The notes: generated by a model not told the origin, from the letters alone. A stretch of DNA of 64,000 nucleotides from Sphingomonas sp. 3P27F8 (GCF_005502745.1 NZ_SCNL01000001.1:310001-374000), one strand, 5' to 3'. Positions 8,974-19,188 are shown, counted from the stretch's first letter. Program-made: numbers and translations.

Positions 8974-9024
8974 GGGCGGACCGACGCCCCCTCCCAGCCT
9001 CTCCCGATTCACAGGATTACCGTC

Positions 9025-10026
9025 ATGATCGACCAGGAAAAGATCGCCACCGTCCTCGACGCCGCCGCGCTGCGCAACGCGGAACGCCGCCGTTTCCTCA
9101 GTATCGCTGGCCGCACCGGCGCGGCCGCCGGCGGCCTCGCGCTGCTTTCGGCCTGCGGCGGCAGCAGTTCGGGTAGCGCGACGCCCACCCCCACGCCCAC
9201 CTCGACAGCAACCAGCAGTGTCGAAGCGGCGGACATCTCGATCCTCAACCTAGCGCTCAACCTCGAATATCTTTCCGCGCAATACTTTTCGTACGCGGCG
9301 CTCGGCACCGGGCTGCCCGCGTCTGACCTGACCGGCACGGGCACGCCGGGCACGGTGACGGGCGGCGCGCAGGTCGCGTTCGCCGACCCGGTCGTCGCTG
9401 CCTGCGCACGCGAGATCGCACGGGACGATCGGGCGCATGTCGAATATCTCCGATCGCTGGCAGCGTCGCTGACCGGCTCGTCGCCGGTGGCCATGCCGGC
9501 GATCAACATCGACGGCACCAGCGCGACCGGCGCGTTTTCCACGTTCGCGCAGCTTGCTACCGTGGTGGCCGCGGGCGCGCCGTTCAATCCGTACGCTTCG
9601 GACGAGAATTTCCTGTATGGCGCGTTCATCCTCAAGGATGCGATAGTCACAGTGTACAAAGGCCTCGCGCCGCTGATCGGAACCGCTGCCTTCGCGGCCG
9701 GCGCGGTGGGCGTTCTCGGCGCCGAAAGCTATCACGCCGGCCTGATCCGTACGTTGTTGTATTCGAAGGGCCTTACCGCCAACCCCGCGCTGTTCAGCAA
9801 TGCGCGGAACAGCCTGAACCCGGGCAAGAACCTCGACGAGGGCATCGCGGGCGCCAACTCTTCTATTTCGAACATCGCGCCTGTCGATGGCAATGGCATC
9901 GTATTCAGCCGAAACACCGGGCAAGGGCTGAACATCTTCTTCCAGAACAAGGCGGCGGTCACCTCCGGCGGCTTCTTCCCGTCCGGCGTCAACGGAACGG
10001 TCAACACCAGCGCCGCGAGCGGATGA
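9025..10026 (+). CDS. Ferritin-like (Ferritin_2) lipoprotein, paralogue 2
   Basis: 333 aa. The N-terminus combines RRRFLSIAGR (Tat-like) with a lipobox LLSACGG, then a Ser/Thr/Pro linker, so it is probably a Tat-translocated lipoprotein. Ferritin_2 features: NLALNLEYLSAQYFSYA in helix 1, DRAH in place of ExxH in helix 2, and ESYH (ExxH) in helix 4. Compared with the upstream copy it keeps the helix-2 histidine. Both proteins share the KGGFF/SGGFF tail ending in NTSAAS or ITTSAAS. Tandem duplication followed by divergence of location and metal site is the simplest reading. Confidence 0.87.
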   Translation: MIDQEKIATVLDAAALRNAERRRFLSIAGRTGAAAGGLALLSACGGSSSGSATPTPTPTSTATSSVEAADISILNLALNLEYLSAQYFSYAALGTGLPASDLTGTGTPGTVTGGAQVAFADPVVAACAREIARDDRAHVEYLRSLAASLTGSSPVAMPAINIDGTSATGAFSTFAQLATVVAAGAPFNPYASDENFLYGAFILKDAIVTVYKGLAPLIGTAAFAAGAVGVLGAESYHAGLIRTLLYSKGLTANPALFSNARNSLNPGKNLDEGIAGANSSISNIAPVDGNGIVFSRNTGQGLNIFFQNKAAVTSGGFFPSGVNGTVNTSAASG

Positions 10027-10076
10027 TCCCGTGGGCCGGCGCTGGACGCCGGCTGACGATCCGCCTACAACGACCG

Positions 10077-12084
<2,008 letters not shown>

Positions 12085-12119
12085 GGGATATGGCGGCGGG
12101 CTGGCGGGCTCGCCGCTTA

Positions 12120-12151
12120 CGGGCGGTCACGAACCACGGTCGGACCGCCCG
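12120..12151. terminator. Hairpin between thiC and the convergent SDR gene
   Basis: Nine-base inverted repeat CGGGCGGTC / GACCGCCCG with a 14-nt loop in the 128-nt convergent intergenic gap. No U-tract follows on either strand, so the terminator call is weak. Confidence 0.32.
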
Positions 12152-12212
12152 CATACTTTCGGTCGATCGATAGCGGGCCTTCTGGAAGCGTGGTCTCGCG
12201 CGGGCGACCGGA

Positions 12213-12971
12213 TCAACCGCCGCCGTGGAGGTTGATCTTCTGCCCGGTGACGTAATCGGCGTCGGCAGAAACGAAGAAGGAGACCGCCGCCGCGACATCC
12301 TCCGGCGTCGAGACGCGCCCGAACGGCGATTGCGCGTCGAGATCATGAATGCTCGCTACCCCGCGCGTGGCCTTGGCGAGGCGCTCGCCCATGTCGGTGA
12401 CGGTGAGCCCCGGCGCAACGATGTTCACCCGGATACCGTTCGCGCGCTCCTCCTTCGCCAGCGTTTCCGCCAGCGCCTCAGCGGCGGCCTTGCCCATATT
12501 ATACGGCGCGCCGTTGGGCGAATTGTAGAGCGTGGCGACGCTGGAGATCATGACGATGTCGCCGCGCGGGCGGGTGCGCATCGAGGGCAGCACCAGCTTG
12601 GACATGTAATGGGGGGCGAGCGCATGGGTGCGTACCACGCGCTCCAGCTCGCCCGGATCGGTATCCGCGACCGACTGGCCGCGGCTGGCGATGCCGGCAT
12701 TGTTGACCAGAATGTCCACCACCGGGAAATCGGCCAGCACGGCCGCGACCAGCGCCTCGCATTCCTCGAAACGATCGACCGACGCGGCATAGGCCTTCGC
12801 GCGACGCCCGACCGCCTCGATCTCGCGCACGACGTCGGCGGCGGCGTCCGCATCGCGGCGATAGTTCACCGCGACATCGGCGCCGTCCCTCGCCAGCCGC
12901 AGCGCGATCGCACGGCCGATCCCGCGGCCGCCCCCGGTTACGAGCGCGACGCGCCCCTGAAGTCCGCTCAT
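12213..12971 (-). CDS. SDR family oxidoreductase (FabG-like)
   Basis: 252 aa from ATG 12971. Classical short-chain dehydrogenase: TGGGRGIGRA cofactor motif at about residues 12-21, NNAG at about 92-95, catalytic Ser in MISSVAT and Y-x-x-x-K as YNMGK. C-terminal GQKINLHGGG matches FabG-like 3-ketoacyl reductases. Its ATG overlaps the stop of the enoyl-CoA hydratase gene (ATGA), so it probably acts on a CoA ester or 3-hydroxyacyl intermediate in the same pathway. Confidence 0.92.
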   Translation of the reverse strand: MSGLQGRVALVTGGGRGIGRAIALRLARDGADVAVNYRRDADAAADVVREIEAVGRRAKAYAASVDRFEECEALVAAVLADFPVVDILVNNAGIASRGQSVADTDPGELERVVRTHALAPHYMSKLVLPSMRTRPRGDIVMISSVATLYNSPNGAPYNMGKAAAEALAETLAKEERANGIRVNIVAPGLTVTDMGERLAKATRGVASIHDLDAQSPFGRVSTPEDVAAAVSFFVSADADYVTGQKINLHGGG

Positions 12972-13774
12972 GCCCCTTGCTCCTTCCTGGTGTAGTCCGG
13001 CCGACGTTTCTCGAAAAACGCGGCGATCGCCTCGTTGAAATCCGGACCGGAGGCGCAGAGGATCTGGTTGCGATCCTCCATCGCCACTGCCGCCTCGAGG
13101 CTGGGCGCGTCGATCGACATGCGCAGGCACTCTTTGGTTAGGCGGAGACCGAGCGGCGCGGTAGTCAGCATCGAATCGATCAGCGGCGCGGCCGCCTGCG
13201 CCATCGCCTCGTCGGCAACGACACGGCTGACGAGGCCGGTGGACAGCGCACGCTCGGCCGTGATGAAATCGCCGGTCAGCATGAATTCCGCCGCCACGCT
13301 TGCCCCGACCAGCCGGGGCAGGAAATAGCTGACCCCGATATCGCACGCGGAAAGTCCGATGCGGATGAAGGCGGCGTTCATTCGCGCCGATTCGCCCGCG
13401 ATGCGGATATCGCTCGCCAGCGCCATCGCGAACCCGCCTCCACAGGCAGGACCGTGTACCAGGCTGATGACGGGCTGCGGGCAATAGCGCATCTTCATCA
13501 CGATTTCCGCGATGCTGCGCTGATGCGCGAGCCGATCGATCGTATCGCGATCGCCGCCGGCGCGCGGTGCCGCAAGGTCCAGCCCGGCGCAGAAGGCGCG
13601 ACCGGCGCCGCGGAGCACGATGACGCGACAGTCGCGGTCTTTCGCGACTGCGCCGAAATAGTCGGAGAGCGCGCCGATCAGCGCATCGTCGAGCGCATTG
13701 AGCCGGTCCGGCCGGTTCATCGTCACCCAGTCGACGCCGTCCCGGCGCTCCACCAGCAGCGTCGCTTCGCCCAC
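12968..13774 (-). CDS. Enoyl-CoA hydratase/isomerase (crotonase) family protein
   Basis: 268 aa from GTG 13774, chosen because GGGAGAG lies 5 nt upstream; a further upstream ATG (13804) adds ten non-family residues. Crotonase fold with the oxyanion-hole segment AFCAGLDL and HGPACGGGFAMALASD. The first catalytic Glu of true hydratases (E144 in rat) is in the region AAFIRIGLSACDIGVSY, where Asp or Cys occupy the usual positions, so the exact reaction is open. First gene of the minus-strand half of a divergent CoA-ester degradation locus. Confidence 0.9.
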   Translation of the reverse strand: MGEATLLVERRDGVDWVTMNRPDRLNALDDALIGALSDYFGAVAKDRDCRVIVLRGAGRAFCAGLDLAAPRAGGDRDTIDRLAHQRSIAEIVMKMRYCPQPVISLVHGPACGGGFAMALASDIRIAGESARMNAAFIRIGLSACDIGVSYFLPRLVGASVAAEFMLTGDFITAERALSTGLVSRVVADEAMAQAAAPLIDSMLTTAPLGLRLTKECLRMSIDAPSLEAAVAMEDRNQILCASGPDFNEAIAAFFEKRRPDYTRKEQGA

Positions 13775-13795
13775 GCATTCTCTCCCACAGTTCTG

Positions 13796-13823
13796 TTGAC
13801 GCATCTTTCTACATAACTAATGT
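13796..13823 (+). promoter_or_regulatory. Putative sigma-70 promoter of the SDR/acyl-CoA dehydrogenase operon
   Basis: TTGACG at 13796-13801, 16-nt spacer, TAATGT at 13818-13823, about 50 nt before the GTG start at 13874. Found by eye in the divergent intergenic region. Confidence 0.45.
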
Positions 13824-13826
13824 TAT
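13813..13826. promoter_or_regulatory. Inverted repeat overlapping the -10 box, candidate operator
   Basis: ATAAC-TAAT-GTTAT: perfect 5-bp arms around a 4-nt spacer, overlapping the -10 element between the two divergent halves of the CoA-ester module. TetR- or FadR-like repressors often bind such sites, but no regulator gene adjoins. Confidence 0.4.
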
Positions 13827-13873
13827 CCCGCAACAGCCGGCGCGAACCGGCGTGGGTTACAGGAGAGCGATGC

Positions 13874-14659
13874 GTGAAGCTGGGGCCGGATATTGCGGCG
13901 ATCATCACCGGCGGGGCCTCTGGCCTTGGCCACGCGACCGCAAGCGCATTGCGCGCGGCGGGGGTGAAGGTCGCGTTGTTCGACAAGAATGAGGAGATCG
14001 GCCCAGAGGCCGCTGCCGCGATCGGCGCGACCTTCTGTGCGGTCGATGTGATGCAGCAAGCTTCCGTCGATGCCGGCTTCGCAAAGGCGCGGGCCGCGAA
14101 CGGGCAGGAGCGCATCCTCGTCAATTGCGCCGGGGGAGGCTTCGGCGCGCACAAGACGGTCGCGCGCTCGAAGGAAACCGGCGAGATCGAACCCTATCCG
14201 CTCGACAAATATATCAAGACGATCGAGCTGAACCTGATCGGCAGTTTTCGCTGCATCGTGGGCGCGGCGGCCGGGATGATGACGCTCGATCCGCTGCCGG
14301 ACGGGGATCGCGGCGCGATCGTCAACACCGCCAGCGTCGCGGGCGAGGAAGGGCAGATGGGTCAGGTCGCCTATGCCTCCGCCAAGGCGGGAGTGATCGG
14401 CATGACGCTGCCGATCGCCCGCGATCTGATGAGCGAAGGCATCCGTATCAACACGATCCTGCCCGGCATCTTCGACACGCCCCTGCTCGCGCGGGCCAAG
14501 CCGCAAGTGAAGGCGGCGCTCGCTGCATCGGTGCCATTCCCGAAGCGTCTCGGCGCGGCGCAGGAATATGCGGCGCTGGCGGTGGAGATGATCCGCAACG
14601 GCTATTTCAATGGCGAGGACGTGCGCCTCGACGGCGCGATCAGGATGCAACCGCGCTGA
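13874..14659 (+). CDS. SDR family NAD(P)-dependent oxidoreductase (3-hydroxyacyl-CoA dehydrogenase type 2-like)
   Basis: 261 aa from GTG 13874, preceded by AGGAGAG at a good distance; the ATG at 13820 lies in the promoter. TGGASGLGHA cofactor motif near residue 14, catalytic Ser in NTASVAG, YASAK near residue 167. The short sequence PFPKRLGAAQEYAALAVEMI near the C-terminus is typical of the HSD10-like branch, which oxidises 3-hydroxy-2-methylacyl-CoA, fatty acyl-CoA or steroid substrates. First gene of the plus-strand operon with two acyl-CoA dehydrogenases. Confidence 0.92.
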   Translation: MKLGPDIAAIITGGASGLGHATASALRAAGVKVALFDKNEEIGPEAAAAIGATFCAVDVMQQASVDAGFAKARAANGQERILVNCAGGGFGAHKTVARSKETGEIEPYPLDKYIKTIELNLIGSFRCIVGAAAGMMTLDPLPDGDRGAIVNTASVAGEEGQMGQVAYASAKAGVIGMTLPIARDLMSEGIRINTILPGIFDTPLLARAKPQVKAALAASVPFPKRLGAAQEYAALAVEMIRNGYFNGEDVRLDGAIRMQPR

Positions 14660-14678
14660 CGGCGTAAGGGGACAGGCG

Positions 14679-15776
14679 ATGAACTTCGATTATTCCGACG
14701 ACCAGAAGATGCTCAAGGAGGAAGCGCGCCGCTTCCTCGCCGCGAAATGCGACGCCAGGGCGGTGCGCGCGGTACTTGACGATGCCGGCCAGAGCCATGA
14801 CGCCGGGCTGTGGCGCGCGGTAGCCGAACAGGGCTGGCTCGGCACCGCGATACCGGAGGCCTATGGCGGGCTGGGGCTGGGCCATGTCGAATTGTGCGCG
14901 CTGGCCGAAGAACTCGGCCGCGCCTGTGCGCCGATTCCGTTCGCCTCGACCGTCTATTTCGTGGCGGAGGCGCTTATGCTGTTCGGCTCCGAGGCGCAGA
15001 AAGCGAAATGGCTACCGCGGATCGCCGCCGGCGAGGTGATCGGCGCATTCGCCACGAGCGAAGGCAAGGGCCCGGTGACGCGGCGTTCGATCCGCACCAC
15101 CGTGAGCGGCGGCAAGCTCACCGGCGAGAAGATTCCCGTGACCGACGGTGACGTGGCGGACCTGATCGTCGTGCTGGCGAAGGACGGCCTCTATCTGGTC
15201 GAAAAAGGCGCGGGTGTATCGCCGGAAGTGCTTACCACGCTCGATCCGACGCGCTCGGCGGCGAAGCTCGTGCTGAGCGGTGCACCCGCCGAGCGGCTTG
15301 GCGACGAGGACGGGATCGACGCAATGCAGGCGGTGTTCGATCGTGCGGCGGTGCTGCTTGCGTTCGAACAGATCGGCGGCGCGGATCGCAGCCTCGAAAT
15401 GGCGAAGGGCTATGCGCTCGAACGCTTCGCCTTCGGCCGGGCGATTGCCGGCTATCAGGCGATCAAGCACAAGCTCGCGGACATCTATGTGAAAAACGAG
15501 ATCGCGCGCTCGAACGCATATTACGGAGCCTGGGCGCTCAACACCTCCGCTGCGGAACTGCCGCTCGCCGCCGCCACCGCGCGCGTCGCGGCGAGCGAGG
15601 CGTTCTGGTTCGCGTCGAAGGAGAATATCCAGACGCATGGCGGCATCGGCTTCACCTGGGAGGCCGATCCGCAGCTTCTCTATCGCCGGTCCCGGCAATT
15701 GAGCCTTGTCGCAGGCGCGCCGTCTACATGGCGCGAGCGGCTGGTCAGCCAGCTCGAAGCACGCAACGCGGCCTGA
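14679..15776 (+). CDS. Acyl-CoA dehydrogenase family protein, smaller divergent subunit
   Basis: 365 aa from ATG 14679 (19 nt after the SDR gene). Acyl-CoA dehydrogenase fold: N-terminal helical domain with GLGHVELCALAEELGRA, a divergent middle beta domain, and a C-terminal helical domain with ERFAFGRAIAGYQAIKH and QTHGGIGFTWEAD. The FAD-contacting middle segment is degenerate compared with canonical enzymes. Immediately downstream is a second acyl-CoA dehydrogenase, the arrangement of alpha2-beta2 heteromeric enzymes such as those in steroid side-chain degradation. Confidence 0.92.
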   Translation: MNFDYSDDQKMLKEEARRFLAAKCDARAVRAVLDDAGQSHDAGLWRAVAEQGWLGTAIPEAYGGLGLGHVELCALAEELGRACAPIPFASTVYFVAEALMLFGSEAQKAKWLPRIAAGEVIGAFATSEGKGPVTRRSIRTTVSGGKLTGEKIPVTDGDVADLIVVLAKDGLYLVEKGAGVSPEVLTTLDPTRSAAKLVLSGAPAERLGDEDGIDAMQAVFDRAAVLLAFEQIGGADRSLEMAKGYALERFAFGRAIAGYQAIKHKLADIYVKNEIARSNAYYGAWALNTSAAELPLAAATARVAASEAFWFASKENIQTHGGIGFTWEADPQLLYRRSRQLSLVAGAPSTWRERLVSQLEARNAA

Positions 15777-15786
15777 TTGGAGAGAG

Positions 15787-16995
15787 ATGATGGACTTCAA
15801 CGACACCCCGGAAGAGGCCGAATATCGCGCCAGGGCGCGCGCGTGGCTGGAAACGAATGCAGCCGAGCACAAGGCGATCGCCCACGCCGACGATATGGCA
15901 GCCGCACGCAGCTGGCAGGCGCGCAAGGCCGGCGCGGGCTATGCCCAGATCACATGGCCCAAGGAATGGGGCGGCGGCGGCGGCACACCGATCCAGAGCG
16001 TGATCTTCGGCCAGGAGGAATCGCGATTCCCGGTCCAGTACGGTTATTTCACCATCGGGCTGGGCATGTGCGTGCCGACCGTGATGGCCTTTGCCAATGA
16101 CGAAACAAAAAAGCGCTTTGTCGGGCCGGCGCTGCGCGGCGAGGAAATCTGGTCGCAACTCTTCTCCGAGCCGGCTGGCGGTTCGGACGTGGCGGCGATT
16201 CGCACCCGCGCGGTGCGCGATGGCGACGACTGGGTCGTCAATGGCCAGAAAGTGTGGACGTCCGGCGCGCATTATTCGGATTACGGCATCGTCCTCGTCC
16301 GCACCAATACCGAGGTGCCCAAGCACAAGGGGCTGACGATGGTCTGGCTCGATCTGCGGTCACCGGGGATCGAGATCCGGCCGATCCACCAGATGTCGGG
16401 CGGGTCTAACTTCAACGAAGTGTATTTCACCGATGTCCGTATCCCGGATGCGCAGCGCTTGGGCGCGGTGGACGATGGCTGGAAGGTCGCGCTCGTCACG
16501 CTGATGAACGAGCGGCTCGCCGTCGGCGGCGGCACAGGCGCCGGACCGAAGGAGATCCTCGCGCTGGCAAAGGAACTCGACGCGATCGAGGGACCGCTGA
16601 TCCGCGATCCGGCGTTCCGTCAGCGGCTTGCCGACTGGTATGTCCAGTCCGAAGGGCTGCGCAACACGCGGATGCGCACGATAACCGCGCTGAGCCGGGG
16701 ACAGACGCCGGGGCCGGAGAGTTCGATCGGAAAGATAATTGCCGCCAATCAGCTTCAGGAACTGGGCAATGCCGCCGTGGAGGCGGAGGATCAGTACGGG
16801 ATCATCAACGATCCCGCGCTGCTGCCGCTGAAGGGGCTGTTCCAGACGGCGGTGATGAATGCGCCGGGCCTGCGCATCGCCGGAGGAACGGACGAAATCC
16901 TGAAGAACATCATCGCGGAGCGTGTGCTCGGCCTGCCCGGCGAAATCCGCGTCGACAAGGACGCAGCGTTCAAGGATCTGCCTGCCGGGCGTTAA
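15787..16995 (+). CDS. Acyl-CoA dehydrogenase family protein, larger subunit
   Basis: 402 aa from the first of two adjacent ATGs (15787), with GGAGAGAG upstream. Shows the large-subunit pattern: ITWPKEWGG in the N-terminal domain, LFSEPAGGSD and GQKVWTSGAHYSDYGIVLVRT in the FAD/substrate region, and a C-terminal GGTDEILKNIIAERVLGLP that supplies FAD contacts. Follows the smaller subunit after 10 nt. Together with two SDRs and a crotonase, it supports a beta-oxidation-like route for a branched or cyclic acyl-CoA; the substrate is unknown. Confidence 0.94.
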   Translation: MMDFNDTPEEAEYRARARAWLETNAAEHKAIAHADDMAAARSWQARKAGAGYAQITWPKEWGGGGGTPIQSVIFGQEESRFPVQYGYFTIGLGMCVPTVMAFANDETKKRFVGPALRGEEIWSQLFSEPAGGSDVAAIRTRAVRDGDDWVVNGQKVWTSGAHYSDYGIVLVRTNTEVPKHKGLTMVWLDLRSPGIEIRPIHQMSGGSNFNEVYFTDVRIPDAQRLGAVDDGWKVALVTLMNERLAVGGGTGAGPKEILALAKELDAIEGPLIRDPAFRQRLADWYVQSEGLRNTRMRTITALSRGQTPGPESSIGKIIAANQLQELGNAAVEAEDQYGIINDPALLPLKGLFQTAVMNAPGLRIAGGTDEILKNIIAERVLGLPGEIRVDKDAAFKDLPAGR

Positions 16996-16998
16996 GCT

Positions 16999-17023
16999 GG
17001 CGGCGCGACCCCTTCGCGCCGCC
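16999..17023. terminator. Stem-loop after the acyl-CoA dehydrogenase operon
   Basis: Perfect 9-bp arms GGCGGCGCG / CGCGCCGCC with a 7-nt loop, 3 nt after the stop codon and shared with the convergent small ORFs. No U-tract. Confidence 0.45.
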
Positions 17024-17031
17024 GCCGGCAA

Positions 17032-17118
17032 TCAGGCGATGACGCTCACGGCGTTGACGTAGACCAGCAGGGCGGCGGTTGCGAAGGAAGCGAGGCCAAG
17101 GGCGAAAGGGCGGTACAT
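17032..17118 (-). CDS. Tiny single-pass membrane protein (28 aa)
   Basis: ATG at 17118 with GGAGAG 6 nt upstream; 28 codons, TGA at 17032. The peptide begins M-Y-R-P-F, then has a continuous hydrophobic stretch (ALGLASFATAALLVYV) and ends V-S-V-I-A. It lies 35 nt after a second tiny ORF of similar design with a matching P-I-A end. The good ribosome binding site and paired arrangement argue that it is real; there is no recognised function. Confidence 0.55.
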   Translation of the reverse strand: MYRPFALGLASFATAALLVYVNAVSVIA

Positions 17119-17153
17119 GTCTGTCTCTCCGGGTGCGATTGCGACGACGGCGA

Positions 17154-17264
17154 TCAGGCGATCGGCATCACGGGAACGGCGGCGCTGACCATCAGCGCGG
17201 CGACGAACAGGGCGCCGACGAGGCTGAACGCATAGTGGCGAGCGGTGATGAAACGGTCGGTCAT
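17154..17264 (-). CDS. Small single-pass membrane protein (36 aa)
   Basis: ATG at 17264, TGA at 17154. Begins M-T-D-R-F-I-T-A-R-H, a start I associate with small sphingomonad membrane proteins, followed by one hydrophobic helix (FSLVGALFVAALMVSAAVPV) and P-I-A. The ribosome binding site (AGAAAG) is weak. Upstream (17265-17413) is an AT-rich stretch that could hold the promoter for both tiny ORFs and otherwise shows nothing. Function unknown. Confidence 0.55.
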   Translation of the reverse strand: MTDRFITARHYAFSLVGALFVAALMVSAAVPVMPIA

Positions 17265-17413
17265 GGCATCGGCTTTCTGCTGTGCCACCAGACTATCCGG
17301 TGGCGATGCTTGATACCTTGCAGAGGCCGTGCCAGTTTTATAACTGATTATTTATCAATGCCTTAGCTTGCGGGCCAGGCACAATCAGCCAAATACGCCA
17401 CGAGATGTTGGCA

Positions 17414-18493
17414 CTACGCACCAGCTTCCGGTGCGATTTCCACCCGATTTCGCCCGGCGCGCTTGGCGGCGTAGAGCGCCGCATCGGCGCGGCCGATCCC
17501 CGCCTCCTGCCGTTCGGACGCGAACACCCGCGCCACGCCTGCCGAGATCGTGATCGTGCCGATGAATGCGTCGGTCGATCGCAGCCGCAGCCGGCGCGCG
17601 CCGATCGCACTGCGCGCCCGCTCGACCAGCACGCGCGCCTCGTTCAGCTCAAGGCCGACGAACAATATCGCAAACTCTTCCCCGCCGAGCCGCGCGACCA
17701 GATGGCCCTCGCATTCGGTCGCCAGCGTATTCCCGATCGATTTCAGCACGCGATCACCGACTGCGTGGCCGAATTCGTCGTTGACCCGCTTGAAATGATC
17801 GACGTCACACACCGCGACAATCGCCGAGGTGCCGGGCGTCAGATTGGCATAGGCCTCATCGAAGGCGCGACGATTGGCCAGTTCGGTGAGCGGATCGCTG
17901 CGGGCATTGCCGCGCGCCACATCGAGCGCAGCACGCAATTCCTCGGTTTCGCGCGTCGCCACCGCCAGCCGGGCCTCGACCTGGCGAACGCGCTCGAGCA
18001 TCGCGCCGGTCAGCCGCGCGATCTCGTCGATCCCGTCAGCCAGCGTGTCCTTGCGCATCGCCGCGGCGCTAGCGGCAATATCACGGCCGAAATCGACCGC
18101 CTCGCCGTGAATGGCGCGGACCGTATCGGCGAATCCATCCACCTGTTGCTGCGTGCGCGCGATGAGCGCATCGGCATCGGGCCCGGTCGCTGGCGGCGGC
18201 GACGCGACTCGCGGGGTATCGTGCACGAGTTCGACCGCGGGCCCGGTCACGGCCTCTCCGCCCAGCGAAACGATATCGTCCCGCGACAGCCGCACGCCGC
18301 CATCGGTCAACGCGGCGACGGCCCTTGCAAGAGCGCCGTTCGGATCGCTAAGCACGTGATAGGAAAAGGTATAATGCGCCGGCTCGGGACTTAGCCGGTG
18401 ATCGGCCAGGAACAATCCGATCCGCTCAAACAGACCAAGCGGCGCACTGCCATCCTGCATCTGTCGCGCAGCAATGAACTCCACCGTCGACAT
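17414..18493 (-). CDS. GGDEF-domain diguanylate cyclase
   Basis: 359 aa. The N-terminal 170 residues have no recognised sensor fold; a predicted helical linker (ERVRQVEARLAVATRETEELRAALDVA) leads into a GGDEF domain starting at SDPLTELANRRAF. Active-site motif is GGEEF near residue 270, compatible with c-di-GMP synthesis. The allosteric I-site RxxD is replaced by C-E-G-H, so product inhibition is probably absent. No signal peptide or membrane helix, so it is cytosolic. Monocistronic. Confidence 0.93.
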   Translation of the reverse strand: MSTVEFIAARQMQDGSAPLGLFERIGLFLADHRLSPEPAHYTFSYHVLSDPNGALARAVAALTDGGVRLSRDDIVSLGGEAVTGPAVELVHDTPRVASPPPATGPDADALIARTQQQVDGFADTVRAIHGEAVDFGRDIAASAAAMRKDTLADGIDEIARLTGAMLERVRQVEARLAVATRETEELRAALDVARGNARSDPLTELANRRAFDEAYANLTPGTSAIVAVCDVDHFKRVNDEFGHAVGDRVLKSIGNTLATECEGHLVARLGGEEFAILFVGLELNEARVLVERARSAIGARRLRLRSTDAFIGTITISAGVARVFASERQEAGIGRADAALYAAKRAGRNRVEIAPEAGA

Positions 18494-18589
18494 CCCCCTG
18501 GATGGGCCACGGCTCGGCGATCACCGCGTGGCTTGCGTTGTTCAGAGGGGAGATATCCGCAAAGCGCTAAGAACTGGTGACCAGATATA

Positions 18590-19123
18590 TTAGCGCGCGT
18601 TAAGTTTCCGCACCGCTTCCAGTGTGGAAGAGATGTGATCCGCCGGGTTCATATCACTATGGACGAAGGCGATCTTGCCGGTGCGATCGATAACGTAGCT
18701 GGTTCGATTGGTAACCTGCCGTCCGTTCACGCTTCGCGGCAGCGACACATCATATCCTTGAACGACGCGGGGCCCGGCACTGGCGACCGCAAACTTGCCC
18801 GCACATTCGGCGGACGAGAACTTCTGCAGGTCTTCCACCGTATCAGCCGACATGCCGATCACGGTCGCACCCGCCTTCTGGAAGGCGCCGATATTCTCAG
18901 CGAATGCCTTCGCTTCCGCGTTGCAACCGGGGGTGAAAGCGGCGGGGAAGAAATAGAGCACAACCGGGCCATGCCGCAGCTTTTCGGCGAGGCTGATCTG
19001 CACGACCTTGCCCGCGACGGCGCCGCGCGTGGTGAAATCGGGCGCCTTGGCGCCGGGTGCGAGGGTTGCGCCAGCCGTGGTTGCGAAGGCGGCGGTCGCG
19101 ACGAACAACGGGAACAGGCGCAT
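18590..19123 (-). CDS. Exported peroxiredoxin (AhpC/TSA, BCP-like)
   Basis: 177 aa with a signal peptide (cleavage near A-G-A-T, residue 20). Thioredoxin-fold peroxidase with the peroxidatic Cys in FTPGCNAEA (Cys67) and a candidate resolving Cys107 in SSAECAGKF. Typical BCP/PrxQ proteins are cytosolic; the signal peptide points to periplasmic peroxide detoxification. Transcribed away from the HisN-like gene across a 65-nt divergent region. Confidence 0.9.
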   Translation of the reverse strand: MRLFPLFVATAAFATTAGATLAPGAKAPDFTTRGAVAGKVVQISLAEKLRHGPVVLYFFPAAFTPGCNAEAKAFAENIGAFQKAGATVIGMSADTVEDLQKFSSAECAGKFAVASAGPRVVQGYDVSLPRSVNGRQVTNRTSYVIDRTGKIAFVHSDMNPADHISSTLEAVRKLNAR

Positions 19124-19188
19124 CGAAAGTCTCCTGATGGTCGCGCCATCCTAGCGCGATCGCGCGCGGTGCGATAGGCGGCTGTGCC

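Noticed and set aside
12972..13778. Apparent fusion of an upstream reading frame with the minus-strand SDR
   Set aside because: The upstream part is the wrong frame of the enoyl-CoA hydratase gene; the SDR has its own ATG at 12971 and an ATGA junction.
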